DNA of 64,000 nucleotides from Bradyrhizobium tropiciagri (GCF_018130545.1 NZ_JAFCKF010000003.1:868001-932000); one strand, 5' to 3'; shown: positions 26,307-35,601, numbered from the stretch's first letter. Program-made: numbers and translations. Notes: a model not told the origin generated them from the letters alone.

Positions 26307-27029
26307 ATGAAGACCATCATCCTTCTCACCGGCGTCGCCGACCAGCAATTCGCGCTCACCGAATTGTTGAAGGCGCACAATCCGGCGCTGTCGTTCCGCT
26401 GCGCGGTGACGGCTGAGGAGCTCGCCGCGATCGAGCCCGAGGTGCTGCACGAGGCCCGGCTGCTCGCCTTCACCACCAGCGTCATCGTGCCCGAGAGCAT
26501 TCTGGCGGCGCTCGGCCATGGTGCCTACAATTTCCACCCGGGCCCGCCGCAATATCCCGGCTGGGCACCGGCGCATTTCGCGCTCTATGACGGCGCCCGC
26601 ACCTTCGGCGCAACGGCCCATGTGATGGCCGCGCGCGTCGACTCCGGTCCGATCGTCGGGGTCGAGTCTTTCATCATTCCCGACAAGATCGGCGTGCGCG
26701 GGCTCGAGCAGATCGCCTATGTGCGGCTGGCCCATCTGTTCTGGCGGATGTCGCGCGATCTCGCCTGCGATCCGGCGCCGCTGGCCGAGCTGGACATCGC
26801 CTGGTGCGGCGTCAAGAGCACAAGGCAGATGTACCGCGAGATGTGCGAGCTTCCCGCCGGCATCAACCCCAGTGAGCTCGCACGCCGGATCCGCGCCTTC
26901 CACGACGATTTCCGCGGCATCCCGCTGACCGTCTCCGTGCACGGCATCCGCTTCCAGCTGGCGACGACGGCAACACAGACGCCCGAGGCGCCGCAGGTGA
27001 TCTCGCCGCCGCTGGCCGCGGCCTCCTGA
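26307..27029 (+). CDS. Formyltransferase-domain protein
   Basis: A 240-residue protein with the formyl transferase N-terminal fold. It has the characteristic segment NFHPGPPQYPGWAPAHFALY, which in this superfamily carries the catalytic histidine. Members transfer a formyl group from N10-formyltetrahydrofolate, for example to an amino sugar. ATG at 26307 is preceded by AGAAGGA. It ends the three-gene set beside the flagellar cluster, so N-formylation of a sugar on flagellin or another surface glycan is a reasonable guess. A methionyl-tRNA formyltransferase is unlikely because the size and context do not fit. Confidence 0.75.
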   Translation: MKTIILLTGVADQQFALTELLKAHNPALSFRCAVTAEELAAIEPEVLHEARLLAFTTSVIVPESILAALGHGAYNFHPGPPQYPGWAPAHFALYDGARTFGATAHVMAARVDSGPIVGVESFIIPDKIGVRGLEQIAYVRLAHLFWRMSRDLACDPAPLAELDIAWCGVKSTRQMYREMCELPAGINPSELARRIRAFHDDFRGIPLTVSVHGIRFQLATTATQTPEAPQVISPPLAAAS

Positions 27030-27047
27030 CCGTGCCGCTGAAACAGC

Positions 27048-28001
27048 TCAGGAGCCGGGCGTCCATTTCCAGACGATATCGGACACGTTAATCGGCTTCG
27101 GGATCAGCCCGATCCCCTTGAAGCGGTCGGCAATCGCCTGCTGGCTCCTGACGATCTCGGCATCGACCGGCACCACCTGGTAGTTCGAGCGCGCGACGAA
27201 GCGTCTGACCGCCTCGATGTCGACACCAGTCGCCTCGGCCTGCGCACGGGCCACCTCGTCGCGATGGTCGGCGGCCCATTTTCCTTCGGCGGCGAAGATG
27301 GAATTCAGCTTCGCGACGATGGACGGATACTTCGCAACGAAGTCCGATCCGGCGATGTAGAACGCGTTCGGTTTATGCACGTCCTTGTCGAAGGCGATCA
27401 CGCGCACCTTATCCTTGATCTCCGCCAGCGCGAGATAGGGATCCCAGATCGACCACGCGTCGACGATACCTCGGGAGAAGGCGACGGTTGCATCCGCCGG
27501 CGCCAGCGGTGTCGGCGTGATGTCGCTCCAGGAAAGGCCGGCCTTGTCGAGCGCCGCCACCAGCAGATTGTGCGCGCTCGAGCCCTTGCCGAACGCGACG
27601 CGCTTACCCTTGAGGTCGGCGAGCGTCCGGATCGGCGATTCCGCCGGCACGATGATCGCCTGGTTGCTGCCATCAGAGGTCACCGCTGCTACGTATTCGA
27701 TCTTGGCCGCGCCAGCCTGTGCGAAAATCGGCGGCGTATCGCCGACGAAACCGAAATCGACGCTACCGACATTGATCGCCTCGAGCAGCGGCGGCCCGAA
27801 CTGGAAGTCGATCCACTTCACCTCGATGCCGAGCGGCTTGAACGCGTCCTCGACGGTGTGACGCTGGCGAACGGCCGGAAACAGGCCGCCCTTCTGCGTG
27901 CCGATGCGGATCTCGGCCGGCTTGTCCTCGGCGCGGGTCGGCGCGACGGCAAATGCCGAAAGCGCCAATGCGGCCGCAAGAATGGTACGTCTGGTCGTCA
28001 T
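27048..28001 (-). CDS. Aliphatic sulfonate ABC transporter substrate-binding protein (SsuA-like)
   Basis: A 317-residue periplasmic protein with a signal peptide that begins with twin arginine-like residues (MTTRRTILAAALALSAFAVA). The SsuA-family body carries IRIGTQKGGLFPAVRQR, the pocket segment GSVDFGFVGDTPPIFAQA and later VDAWSIWDPYLALAE. It would bind sulfonates or a related organosulfur compound. No permease or ATPase gene is next to it, so it either shares components encoded elsewhere or is a relic. It converges on the formyltransferase gene with 18 bases between stops. Confidence 0.88.
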   Translation of the reverse strand: MTTRRTILAAALALSAFAVAPTRAEDKPAEIRIGTQKGGLFPAVRQRHTVEDAFKPLGIEVKWIDFQFGPPLLEAINVGSVDFGFVGDTPPIFAQAGAAKIEYVAAVTSDGSNQAIIVPAESPIRTLADLKGKRVAFGKGSSAHNLLVAALDKAGLSWSDITPTPLAPADATVAFSRGIVDAWSIWDPYLALAEIKDKVRVIAFDKDVHKPNAFYIAGSDFVAKYPSIVAKLNSIFAAEGKWAADHRDEVARAQAEATGVDIEAVRRFVARSNYQVVPVDAEIVRSQQAIADRFKGIGLIPKPINVSDIVWKWTPGS

Positions 28002-28046
28002 GACAGTCCTTTCAAAGGTCGTCTTTCAGATACTGCGTGAGTTCGA

Positions 28047-28247
28047 TCACCGCTGGCCGCGCACCTGGCGGCGCTGCAGATGCGCCCTCACCGCGCGCTC
28101 CGCGGCGCGCGCGGAACCGAAATAGCCGCCGTCGAGGCCGTCGAAAGCGCGGTCAGACGAGAAGAAGCAGAATCCACGGCTGTCGCCGACGACGATACCC
28201 GCGGTGCGATCCGATACTTCGATAACGTAAGCTTGTGCTTGGGACAT
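28047..28247 (-). CDS. Small conserved hypothetical protein
   Basis: A 66-residue soluble protein upstream of the sulfonate-binding gene in the same direction, with 45 bases between them. It reads YVIEVSDRTAGIVVGDSRGF then CFFSSDRAFDGLDG and ends in a basic helix (AERAVRAHLQRRQ). Short proteins of this look occur in Rhizobiales. No function is known to me. Codon use matches the neighbourhood, which supports it being real. Confidence 0.6.
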   Translation of the reverse strand: MSQAQAYVIEVSDRTAGIVVGDSRGFCFFSSDRAFDGLDGGYFGSARAAERAVRAHLQRRQVRGQR

Positions 28248-28619
28248 GCGTGCTCAATCGCCGAATGACGGCGTCCTGTCTCATTGTCGGGTGCTTTGGA
28301 TTTGTCGAAGCGATCAACAACAGACGCCGGTCGCCGCCGAGACGCAGCGGTGCTGCATGCGGCTTCGCATGTCGCACATCAAGCTGCGGTGGATCTGTCT
28401 CATTGCGGCGACCTTGGACAACACGAATATCGCGCACCAATATCCGGCCGAACCGCGCGGCGGTCAATGAAATGGCTGACCAAAGATCAGAGCCCGGCGC
28501 GATGCCTCATTCGCTGCGGGCAGAAAAACAGCACAGTTTTGGTGATGCCGGGCGCGGACGGCATGAACCGGCGGAATCTTGGCCGGGCACCGCGCCTCCC
28601 GGTGCCCGCCCCTCACCGC
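28248..28619. other. Intergenic region with hairpin after the carrier gene
   Basis: 372 bases without a gene. An 8-bp inverted repeat (CGGGCACC and its complement, 9-base loop) lies at 28584-28608, just beyond the stop of the fatty acid carrier on the minus strand. It may end that transcript, although no T run follows it. Confidence 0.45.
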
Positions 28620-30077
28620 TCAGGGCAGGATCGGCGGATGATAGGTGAAGGTCGCCATCAGGATCGCCGCCAGCAGCATCACGATCGGGAAATGAACGAA
28701 AAACTGCACCGACGTGTAGCCGATCAGATCCTTCGACTTCAGGCCGAGAATGCCGAGCAGCGGCAACATCCAGAACGGGTTGATGAAGTTCGGCAGCGTC
28801 TCGGCGATATTGTAGACCATGACAGTCCAGCCGAGATGCGCGCCGATATCGTTGGCCGCCTTCATGATGTAGGGCGCCTCAATGATCCACTTGCCGCCGG
28901 CCGACGGTACGAAGAAGCCGAGCAGCGCCGAATAGATTCCGACCAGGAACGAGAACACGGTGGAATTGCTGGAGGCGTCGACGAACCAGTGCGCGATCGT
29001 ATCCGACAGTGTGGTGCCGCTGCTGTTCGGCACCTTGGTCAGGATCTGCGCGACGCCGGCATAGAACGGAAACTGCAACAGCACGCCGGAGACGCTCGGC
29101 ATCGCCTTCGAAAACGAATCGACCAGGCTGCGCGGCCGCCAGTGCAGCACGATGCCGAGAATGAGAAAGACGAAGTTGTAGGTGTTGAGCCCCGACAGGG
29201 TGATCAGCGGATTGCCCGACTCGAACGTCTGCCACAGCCAGCCGACGGCAAGCAGCGCGATCAGGATCGTCAGCAGCGGACTGAACTCGAGCCAGTCGCC
29301 CGGACGGGCCGGCTTCCTGGCCTCGATGCGGTCATCGCCGAGCGCAACGCCGAGGTCTTCCGCCGTCCTCGCCTGCGCGGGCGCGGGCGTCGTGAAATAG
29401 CAGATCGTAGCAGAGACGACAGTCACCATCACGACCGTGACCATGTTCTGCCAGGTCAGGATGGTCTCCGAGAAGCCGATCACGCCGGTGATCGGCAGGA
29501 GCGACGCCGGAATGCTGCCGGCATTGGCCTGCAGCTGCGCGGCCGACGACGTGATGCCGAGGGTGAAGCCGCAGCCGAGCCCGAGATAGCCGGCTGCACC
29601 GGCCGCCCGGTAATCGAGCCGGATATCCGTGCGCCGCGCGATCTCCCGCACCAAAAGGCCGGAGAAGATCAGGCTGAGGCCCCAGTTCAGCAGCGAGAGA
29701 AAGATGCTGAGCACGCCGACGAACACCACCGCGCCGCGCCCCGTCTTCGGCACACTTGCGAGCCGCGCCAGCACGGCCGCCACCGGCGGCGACATCGCCA
29801 CGACATAGCCGCCGATCGCGACCAGCGCCATCTGCATCGTGAACGGAATCAAATTCCAGAACCCGTCGCCGAACGCCCGGCTGACGGCGAGCGGCGAGCC
29901 GCCATGCAGGATCGCGCCTGCGGCAACCGCAATCACCGCGATCAGAACGAAGACATACGCATCCGGAAACCAGCGCTCCGCAAACGCCACCAGAGCTTGC
30001 GAAAAGCGCGCGATGATGTTGTCCGCGACAGGTTTTCGTAAGTCCACGGTTTGATTGTGCGCAGCATTCGTCATCAA
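28620..30077 (-). CDS. atoE: Short-chain fatty acid transporter, AtoE family
   Basis: A 485-residue membrane carrier with about 12 hydrophobic segments, belonging to the AtoE/TIGR00366 short-chain fatty acid transporter family. Recognisable parts are FSQALVAFAERWFPDAYVFV near the start, GAGYLGLGCGFTLGITSSAA-like residues in the middle, and FFVPSAGGKWIIEAPYI near the end. It follows the fused molybdoenzyme gene by 48 bases in the same direction, so both are probably co-transcribed. Uptake of a short organic acid for oxidation would make sense, but the substrate is not proven. Confidence 0.88.
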   Translation of the reverse strand: MMTNAAHNQTVDLRKPVADNIIARFSQALVAFAERWFPDAYVFVLIAVIAVAAGAILHGGSPLAVSRAFGDGFWNLIPFTMQMALVAIGGYVVAMSPPVAAVLARLASVPKTGRGAVVFVGVLSIFLSLLNWGLSLIFSGLLVREIARRTDIRLDYRAAGAAGYLGLGCGFTLGITSSAAQLQANAGSIPASLLPITGVIGFSETILTWQNMVTVVMVTVVSATICYFTTPAPAQARTAEDLGVALGDDRIEARKPARPGDWLEFSPLLTILIALLAVGWLWQTFESGNPLITLSGLNTYNFVFLILGIVLHWRPRSLVDSFSKAMPSVSGVLLQFPFYAGVAQILTKVPNSSGTTLSDTIAHWFVDASSNSTVFSFLVGIYSALLGFFVPSAGGKWIIEAPYIMKAANDIGAHLGWTVMVYNIAETLPNFINPFWMLPLLGILGLKSKDLIGYTSVQFFVHFPIVMLLAAILMATFTYHPPILP

Positions 30078-30125
30078 TTGATCCCCTTCCGGTGATGCGG
30101 TTCGTCTTCAATCCTGATTGGTCAT

Positions 30126-33100
30126 TCAAAGTGCGAGCGTCAGGTCGGTCAGCGGGACGGCCTGGCAGGTGAGGCATTGTCCCTCGCTGCCATCAACCAC
30201 GCCGAGATGGGTGAACTGCCCGTCGACCACCTCAACCGCGCAGCTCTCGCATTGTCCGACACGGCAGCCGCTCGGCAGCGCAATACCCGCCGCGCTCGCG
30301 GCGTCGAGCAGTGTCCCCTGCTCCGGCCCCCAGGAGAAGCTTTGCTTGCTGCTCGCAAGCCGGACGGTCCGCGGCGCAAGGTTGGTTGGCATCGAGGGCG
30401 GCGACACGAAGCTTTCGGCGAAGATGTCGAAGCGTGGCACGCCGAGCGCTGTCACGGCCGCGATCTGTGCCGTGACGAAGTCCGGCGAGCCGCAGATGTA
30501 GACCAGCGGCCGGCGCGATGACAGCTGCTTGACCTGTTCGAGATCAAGCCGCCCCTTGCGCAGCGAATGCGAGCCGATCGGATCCTCTGCGAGCGGCGCG
30601 GAAAAGAAGGTCACCCGCGTCAGTCCCGGCGTATTGGTTTCCAGCTCCGCAAGCCGCTGTGCAAACGGATGCTCGTGGCTACTGCGGCAGCCATGCAGCA
30701 ACAGGATTTCTCCAACGCGATCCTGTGGTGCGACGCGCTGCAGCGTCTCGAGATGGCCGATGAACGGCGTGATGCCGATACCGGCTGCGAGGAAGACCAG
30801 CGGCCGCGGTCCCTTCAATGGCGGCGTGAAGATGCCGCCCGGCGGCTCGAGCAGCACCTCGTCGCCGACCGCAAGACCATGCAGGCGATCCGGCATGAAG
30901 AACGGCGCGTCGCCGCTCCGCACCTCGTTGACGAACCGCCCCTTCACCGCAATCGACAGCGCGTCGGGCAGATCGCCCGATCCGGTCAGCGAGTAGGCCC
31001 GCGCCTCCGTCGTGCCGGGCAGCGAGATCATCACATGCTGGCCCGGCAGGAAGTCGGGCAGCGGACCGCCGTCAAGCGGCCGCAGGCTGAGGGCGACGAC
31101 GTTGTCGGCCTCGGCCCAGCGCGCGGCAACCGTGAAGCGCCGCTGGCCGTTCCAGACGCCGCGGCTTGCCACGGCGTCGCGCCTGATCTCGCAGACGATC
31201 GCGCGCAGCGGGACCGAGCCGCTGACGGGATCGCGCACATCGTCGTGCAGCACCGCGTTGATGTTGTGCGTGCGGATGCCTGCCGCAGCTGACCGATCGC
31301 GGCCGAGCGGCGGACAATCCTCCCACCAGCCGAATTCGGCGACGACGACACGATCGTCGAGCGCCGCATTGAGCCGCACCTTCAGACGCACGGCACCGCC
31401 CGGCGTTTCCACCACGGCCCAGTCGCCTTCGACGAGTCCGCGCCGCGTGGCGAGCTGCGGGCTGATCTCGACCGCCGGGTCCGGCGACTTACGCCGCAGC
31501 GAGGCGATATGCCGATGCGAGGAGTGAACGAACCAGCCGCTCTTGGCGGTGGAGAGCACCAACGGAAAGCGTTCGTCCGCCGCTGCCGTGAGCGGACTGC
31601 CGACCGGCTCGACGTGATCGGGCAACGGATCATGCCCGTGTCCAAGCATCAGCTCCGAATAGATCTCGACCCGGCGCGTCGGCGTCGCAAAGCCTGCCGC
31701 CGTGCCGTCCTCGCGGGTGATGGCGTACTTTTCATTGCGGAAGGCCTGCGGAAAGCGGCGTCCTTCCGGATGTGCACGCAGATCCTCGACACCGATGCCG
31801 AGCGGTGCGAGCTGATAATTCCAGCCGGCCTTGATGTCACCGCCGAAGAACAAGTCGCCCATGCCGAGCTTGAGCGCGAGTGCCGCGGCGATCTCGTAAT
31901 CGGCCTTCACTTCACCGATCGGCTCGACCATGCGCGGGCGAAACTGCACCGTCTCGACGGCTTCCTGCGTGATCTCGAACCCGATCTTGAGCGCATCGCG
32001 CTCCCACGGCGTGCTGGCCGGCAGCACGAAATCGGCGCTCTCCGCGGTCGGGTTCATGAACATGTCGATATGAACCTGGAATTCCAGTGCGTTCAGCGCC
32101 GCACGGTTGCGCTCGGAATGGCCCTGCGAGACGACGAAATTGGTACCGAAGGCAACCAGTGCACGCACCCGGTAGGGCTCGCCGTCAAGCACGGCCCGGC
32201 TGAAATCACGCGCTGTGATCCAGCCCTTTGCCGGCGGGCCGAGCGGCAGTTCGGCGATCCCCAGCGCCTTCGCCTGCTGCTCAGCCGGCAGGATGTTGTA
32301 GTCGTTGAGCGGACGTGTCGGCGGCGGCACCGGCCAGCGATTGCCACCGGGCCGGTCGCAGGCGCCGGTCAGCGCGTAGAGCGTCGCGATCGCGCGCTCG
32401 ATCGCGGTGGCGTTGGTGTGCTGACCCACGCCGGTCCAGGAATGATAAGCGAGCCGTGGCCGGCTCGCGAGCAGCGCGTTGAACGCATCGATATCGGCGA
32501 CATCAAGCCAGGTCAGCTCCGCCACGCGCGCCGGCGTGTAGGGCGCGGTGCGCTCGACGAGCAATTCGAATGCGGTTGCCGCCGAGATCATGCGGCCGTC
32601 GCACGCCGGAATCGACAGCGCGCCACGCAGCTGGCCGCCGCTCTCCGGCGCGCAGCGCGTATCGCAAGGCACCGGCGAGCCCGACACATCGAGGCGAACG
32701 AAAGCGTCGGCCGCGCCATCCGGCCACAATGCGTCGGCGCGCAGGAAGCGCCCGGTGGCGCGATCGATCAGCAGCGATCCATTGGTCCAGGCGTCGACGA
32801 AAACAGCATCGAAGCTGCCGGTCGCGATCAGGTGGCGGATCGCGCCCATCGCGAGTGCACCATCGGCACCGGGACGGATGCGCAGCCAGAGATCGGCCTG
32901 CTGACCCGAGCCGTTCGGCTTGGGATCGACGACGACAACCTTAGCGCCGCGCCGTCGCGCGTCGGCGATCCGCGTTGCTTGCGCGAGCCAGGTGCGCGCC
33001 GGATTGTGGCCCCACAGGATGATCGCATCGGCATTGTCGTAGTCGGGAAAGCCGATGCCGCGACCGAAGGTCAGCGCGTGCGCAAAATCCTTGTGCCAGC

Positions 33101-33527
33101 CGCAGATCTCGACCGCATAGATCAGGTTCGGGCTGCCAAAGCCGCGGATGAAGCGCTCGACCCATTCGAAGCTGTCGACCATCGGCGTGCCGCTCGGGGT
33201 GGTGACGCCGAACGCAACAGCCTCGGCGCCGCTCTCGGCGCGGATCCGACCGAGCCGGTCGGCGATCTCGGTCAGGGCCTCGTCCCAGGACACCTCGACC
33301 CAGCCGGGATCGGCGGCATCGCGCGGGCGGGTCCGCTTCAGGGGGACGGTCAGACGGCGCGGGCTGGCGACGATTTCCGGTGCCGCCCGGCCCTTGGCAC
33401 AGAGCGCCCCACCGGTCGGATGGTTATTCAATACCTCCACACCGACAAGGCGTCCGTCCTCGACCACGGTGACAGCACCGCAGCGCGAGCGACAAAGCGT
33501 GCAATAGCCGGAAAGCCGCTGTTTCAC
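30126..33527 (-). CDS. Fused molybdopterin oxidoreductase / flavin reductase / 2Fe-2S ferredoxin
   Basis: A single 1133-residue chain. Residues 1 to about 770 form a molybdopterin (bis-MGD) oxidoreductase with an N-terminal 4Fe-4S site (Cys9, Cys12, Cys16, Cys43) and nitrate/formate-dehydrogenase-like motifs (ADAIILWGHNPARTWLAQAT, VLPASTPWERDALKIG). From about 800 to 1040 there is a ferredoxin-NADP reductase-like module with the flavin motif RAYSLTGSG and GIGITPFIGHLETLQ. The last 90 residues are a plant-type 2Fe-2S ferredoxin (GCRVGQCESC, then CLTC). The chain therefore holds a complete electron path from NAD(P)H or to it. No signal peptide is seen, so it is cytoplasmic. Substrate unknown. 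A divergent GntR gene and a fatty acid carrier flank it. Confidence 0.85.
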   Translation of the reverse strand: MKQRLSGYCTLCRSRCGAVTVVEDGRLVGVEVLNNHPTGGALCAKGRAAPEIVASPRRLTVPLKRTRPRDAADPGWVEVSWDEALTEIADRLGRIRAESGAEAVAFGVTTPSGTPMVDSFEWVERFIRGFGSPNLIYAVEICGWHKDFAHALTFGRGIGFPDYDNADAIILWGHNPARTWLAQATRIADARRRGAKVVVVDPKPNGSGQQADLWLRIRPGADGALAMGAIRHLIATGSFDAVFVDAWTNGSLLIDRATGRFLRADALWPDGAADAFVRLDVSGSPVPCDTRCAPESGGQLRGALSIPACDGRMISAATAFELLVERTAPYTPARVAELTWLDVADIDAFNALLASRPRLAYHSWTGVGQHTNATAIERAIATLYALTGACDRPGGNRWPVPPPTRPLNDYNILPAEQQAKALGIAELPLGPPAKGWITARDFSRAVLDGEPYRVRALVAFGTNFVVSQGHSERNRAALNALEFQVHIDMFMNPTAESADFVLPASTPWERDALKIGFEITQEAVETVQFRPRMVEPIGEVKADYEIAAALALKLGMGDLFFGGDIKAGWNYQLAPLGIGVEDLRAHPEGRRFPQAFRNEKYAITREDGTAAGFATPTRRVEIYSELMLGHGHDPLPDHVEPVGSPLTAAADERFPLVLSTAKSGWFVHSSHRHIASLRRKSPDPAVEISPQLATRRGLVEGDWAVVETPGGAVRLKVRLNAALDDRVVVAEFGWWEDCPPLGRDRSAAAGIRTHNINAVLHDDVRDPVSGSVPLRAIVCEIRRDAVASRGVWNGQRRFTVAARWAEADNVVALSLRPLDGGPLPDFLPGQHVMISLPGTTEARAYSLTGSGDLPDALSIAVKGRFVNEVRSGDAPFFMPDRLHGLAVGDEVLLEPPGGIFTPPLKGPRPLVFLAAGIGITPFIGHLETLQRVAPQDRVGEILLLHGCRSSHEHPFAQRLAELETNTPGLTRVTFFSAPLAEDPIGSHSLRKGRLDLEQVKQLSSRRPLVYICGSPDFVTAQIAAVTALGVPRFDIFAESFVSPPSMPTNLAPRTVRLASSKQSFSWGPEQGTLLDAASAAGIALPSGCRVGQCESCAVEVVDGQFTHLGVVDGSEGQCLTCQAVPLTDLTLAL

Positions 33528-33553
33528 CGCCGTCTCATGGTCAGGTCAACCCT

Positions 33554-33580
33554 TGTGACGCATTTTTGTAATGCGTTACA
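33554..33580. promoter_or_regulatory. Palindrome between the molybdoenzyme and GntR genes, likely GntR operator
   Basis: An imperfect inverted repeat, TGTGACGCATT and AATGCGTTACA around 5 bases, matching at 10 of 11 positions. It lies in the 144-base divergent intergenic region, 27 bases from the molybdoenzyme start. GntR-family proteins bind such palindromes near their own gene. Confidence 0.6.
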
Positions 33581-33671
33581 CATTTACGTCATACGCTACC
33601 GCTGCCGTCAAGGCTAAGTAATAATCAGAGACGAATCGGAGTTCCCAACGAGAAGGCGGCTGCGACCTCCC

Positions 33672-34349
33672 ATGGACCAGAATTTGCGCGAACAGGTGCT
33701 GCAGCGGGTGCGCGCCGAGATCATTTCCGGGCAGAGCCTTCCGGGCACGATGTATTCGGTGCCGAGTCTCGCGGCGAGCCTCGGCGTCTCCTCGACGCCG
33801 GTGCGCGAGGCGCTGCTCGAGCTCAGCCGCGGCGGCTTGGTCGAGCCGATGCGCAACCGCGGCTTCAAGGTGGTGGAACCGTCGCTGACCGAGCTACGCA
33901 ATCTGTTCGACATGCGCGAGGTGCTGGAGCTGCACGCCGCCGTGCTGGTCGCCACCAATCCACCGAAGGATCTACCAGCCGTGCGCGGCTGGGCCGATGA
34001 GATCGCGAGGGCGGTCGAGACCGACGACGTCCAGCTCTATCTGGAAGCCGACCGCAACTATCATCGCGAGTTCATCGCCGCCGCCGGCAACGAGCTCCTG
34101 ACCGAGATGGTGATGGGCCTGCGCGACAAGATGCGGCTCTACGGCATCAGCTCGCGCGCGGGTCACGAGCGGCAGCAGGCGTCGGTGCCCGAACACTACC
34201 GGCTGATCGAACTCGCGCTCGCCGGCAAGACCGAAGCGCTGCCGACCCTGCTGCGCAGCCACATCCGCTCCTGGGAGCCGATCTTCGTCGATGCGTTGAT
34301 GCGCTCGAAGGAACACGCGCGCGAGCCGCTGCGGCAGGCACGCGGCTGA
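33672..34349 (+). CDS. GntR-family transcriptional regulator, FadR/FCD subfamily
   Basis: A 225-residue regulator. Its N-terminal winged helix (LREQVLQRVRAEIISGQSLP, then SLAASLGVSSTPVREALLEL) is followed by an all-helical FCD effector domain (LFDMREVLELHAAVLVATNP, and metal-binding-type histidines in NYHREFIAAA and EHYRLIELAL). It is divergent from the molybdoenzyme gene with a palindrome between. Repression of that gene and the carrier, relieved by an organic acid, is the simplest model. Confidence 0.9.
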   Translation: MDQNLREQVLQRVRAEIISGQSLPGTMYSVPSLAASLGVSSTPVREALLELSRGGLVEPMRNRGFKVVEPSLTELRNLFDMREVLELHAAVLVATNPPKDLPAVRGWADEIARAVETDDVQLYLEADRNYHREFIAAAGNELLTEMVMGLRDKMRLYGISSRAGHERQQASVPEHYRLIELALAGKTEALPTLLRSHIRSWEPIFVDALMRSKEHAREPLRQARG

Positions 34350-34378
34350 TGTGAGGAGACGGCCGATCGCGTACCCGG

Positions 34379-35542
34379 CTAGTCCAGAATGCTCTTGTAG
34401 TGGTCCGAGAAAACATCGCGGCCGATGATCAGCCGCATCACTTCGGAGCTTCCCGCCAGGATCCGGTTGACGCGCGCGTCAGTAAACATCCGGCTGATCG
34501 GATATTCGTCCATGTAGCCCGCGCCGCCGTGCAGCTGCACGCCGAGGTCGAGCATCTTCCACTCGACTTCCGACGACATCATCTTGGCCTTGGCGCCCAT
34601 ATTGCTGGTCAGGCGCCCCGCATTGTGCTCGGCGACGCAGTGATCGACGTAGACCTGCACGAGATCGATTTCGGCATCCATCTCTGCCATCCGGAACTGG
34701 GTGTTCTGCTGCTCGGCGAGTGGCTTGCCGAACAGCTTGCGATCCATCACGTAAGCGCGCGTGATGTCGAACGCCCGGCGGCCATTGGCGATCGATCCGA
34801 CCGCGGAGATCAGCCGCTCCTCGGCGAGACCCTCCATGAGGTAGTAGAATCCCCTGCCCGCCTCTCCCAGTACATTGGCCTTGGGCACCTTCACATTCTG
34901 GAAGAATAGTTCGGCAGTGTCCTGCGCCGGCATGCCCATCTTCTTCAGATTGCGGCCGCGCTCGAAACCTTCCATGCCGCGCTCGACGATCAGGAGCACC
35001 ATGGCGTGCTTCTTCTCGGCGCCCGTGAGCTTGGCCGCGACGATCACGACGTCTGAATTGATACCGTTGGAAATATAGGTCTTGGAGCCATTGAGCAGGA
35101 AATGGTCGCCCTTGTCTTCCGCCGTCGTCCGCATGCCCGCGAGGTCGGAGCCGGCGCCGGGTTCGGTCATCGCGATCGCAAGGATCGTCTCGCCGCTGAC
35201 GCATTTCGGCAGGAAGCGGTCGCGCTGCTCCTCGGTGCCGAAGCGCTTGAAATAGGATCCGACCAGGCGGCTGTGCAGCGTGTTGAACCAGCCCTTGCAG
35301 CCCGAGCGCGCGGTCTCCTCGATGATGATCTGCTCATAGCGGAAGTCCTCGTCGCCCATGCCGCCGTATTTTTCTTCAGGCCAGATCATCAGGAAGCCGA
35401 GGTCGCCGGCCTTCTTGAACGCGCTGCGGTCGACGATGCCGGCCTCCCGCCACTCCTCCATATGCGGCGTGATCTCGCTGGCGAGGAACTTGCGATAGGA
35501 GTCGCGGAAAATGACCTGGTCTTCGGTAAAGCTGCGCATCAT
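34379..35542 (-). CDS. Acyl-CoA dehydrogenase
   Basis: A 387-residue FAD enzyme of the first step of beta-oxidation. The family signatures are present: AIAMTEPGAGSDLAGMRTTA in the middle and QLHGGAGYMDEYPISRMFTD, followed by ARVNRILAGSSEVMRLIIGR, at the C-terminus. The start at 35542 begins MMRSFTEDQVIFRDSYRKFL. It is in line with the crotonase gene, but a strong terminator separates the two, so it is probably transcribed from its own promoter in the 124-base gap. Confidence 0.93.
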   Translation of the reverse strand: MMRSFTEDQVIFRDSYRKFLASEITPHMEEWREAGIVDRSAFKKAGDLGFLMIWPEEKYGGMGDEDFRYEQIIIEETARSGCKGWFNTLHSRLVGSYFKRFGTEEQRDRFLPKCVSGETILAIAMTEPGAGSDLAGMRTTAEDKGDHFLLNGSKTYISNGINSDVVIVAAKLTGAEKKHAMVLLIVERGMEGFERGRNLKKMGMPAQDTAELFFQNVKVPKANVLGEAGRGFYYLMEGLAEERLISAVGSIANGRRAFDITRAYVMDRKLFGKPLAEQQNTQFRMAEMDAEIDLVQVYVDHCVAEHNAGRLTSNMGAKAKMMSSEVEWKMLDLGVQLHGGAGYMDEYPISRMFTDARVNRILAGSSEVMRLIIGRDVFSDHYKSILD

Positions 35543-35601
35543 TCACCCAATAGCGCTCTCAAGCGGCGTGGAAACCGGCCGGCGCTGGGCGCGGCCCTCA
35601 C

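Noticed and set aside
28284-30041. A 585-codon open frame on the plus strand
   Set aside because: It lies antisense to the clear AtoE-family carrier gene, is very rich in Arg, His and Gln, and has no recognisable domain. It is a GC-driven shadow.
31509-33617. A 702-codon open frame on the plus strand
   Set aside because: It lies antisense to the fused molybdoenzyme, whose motifs are intact; the amino acid content is that of a mirror frame.
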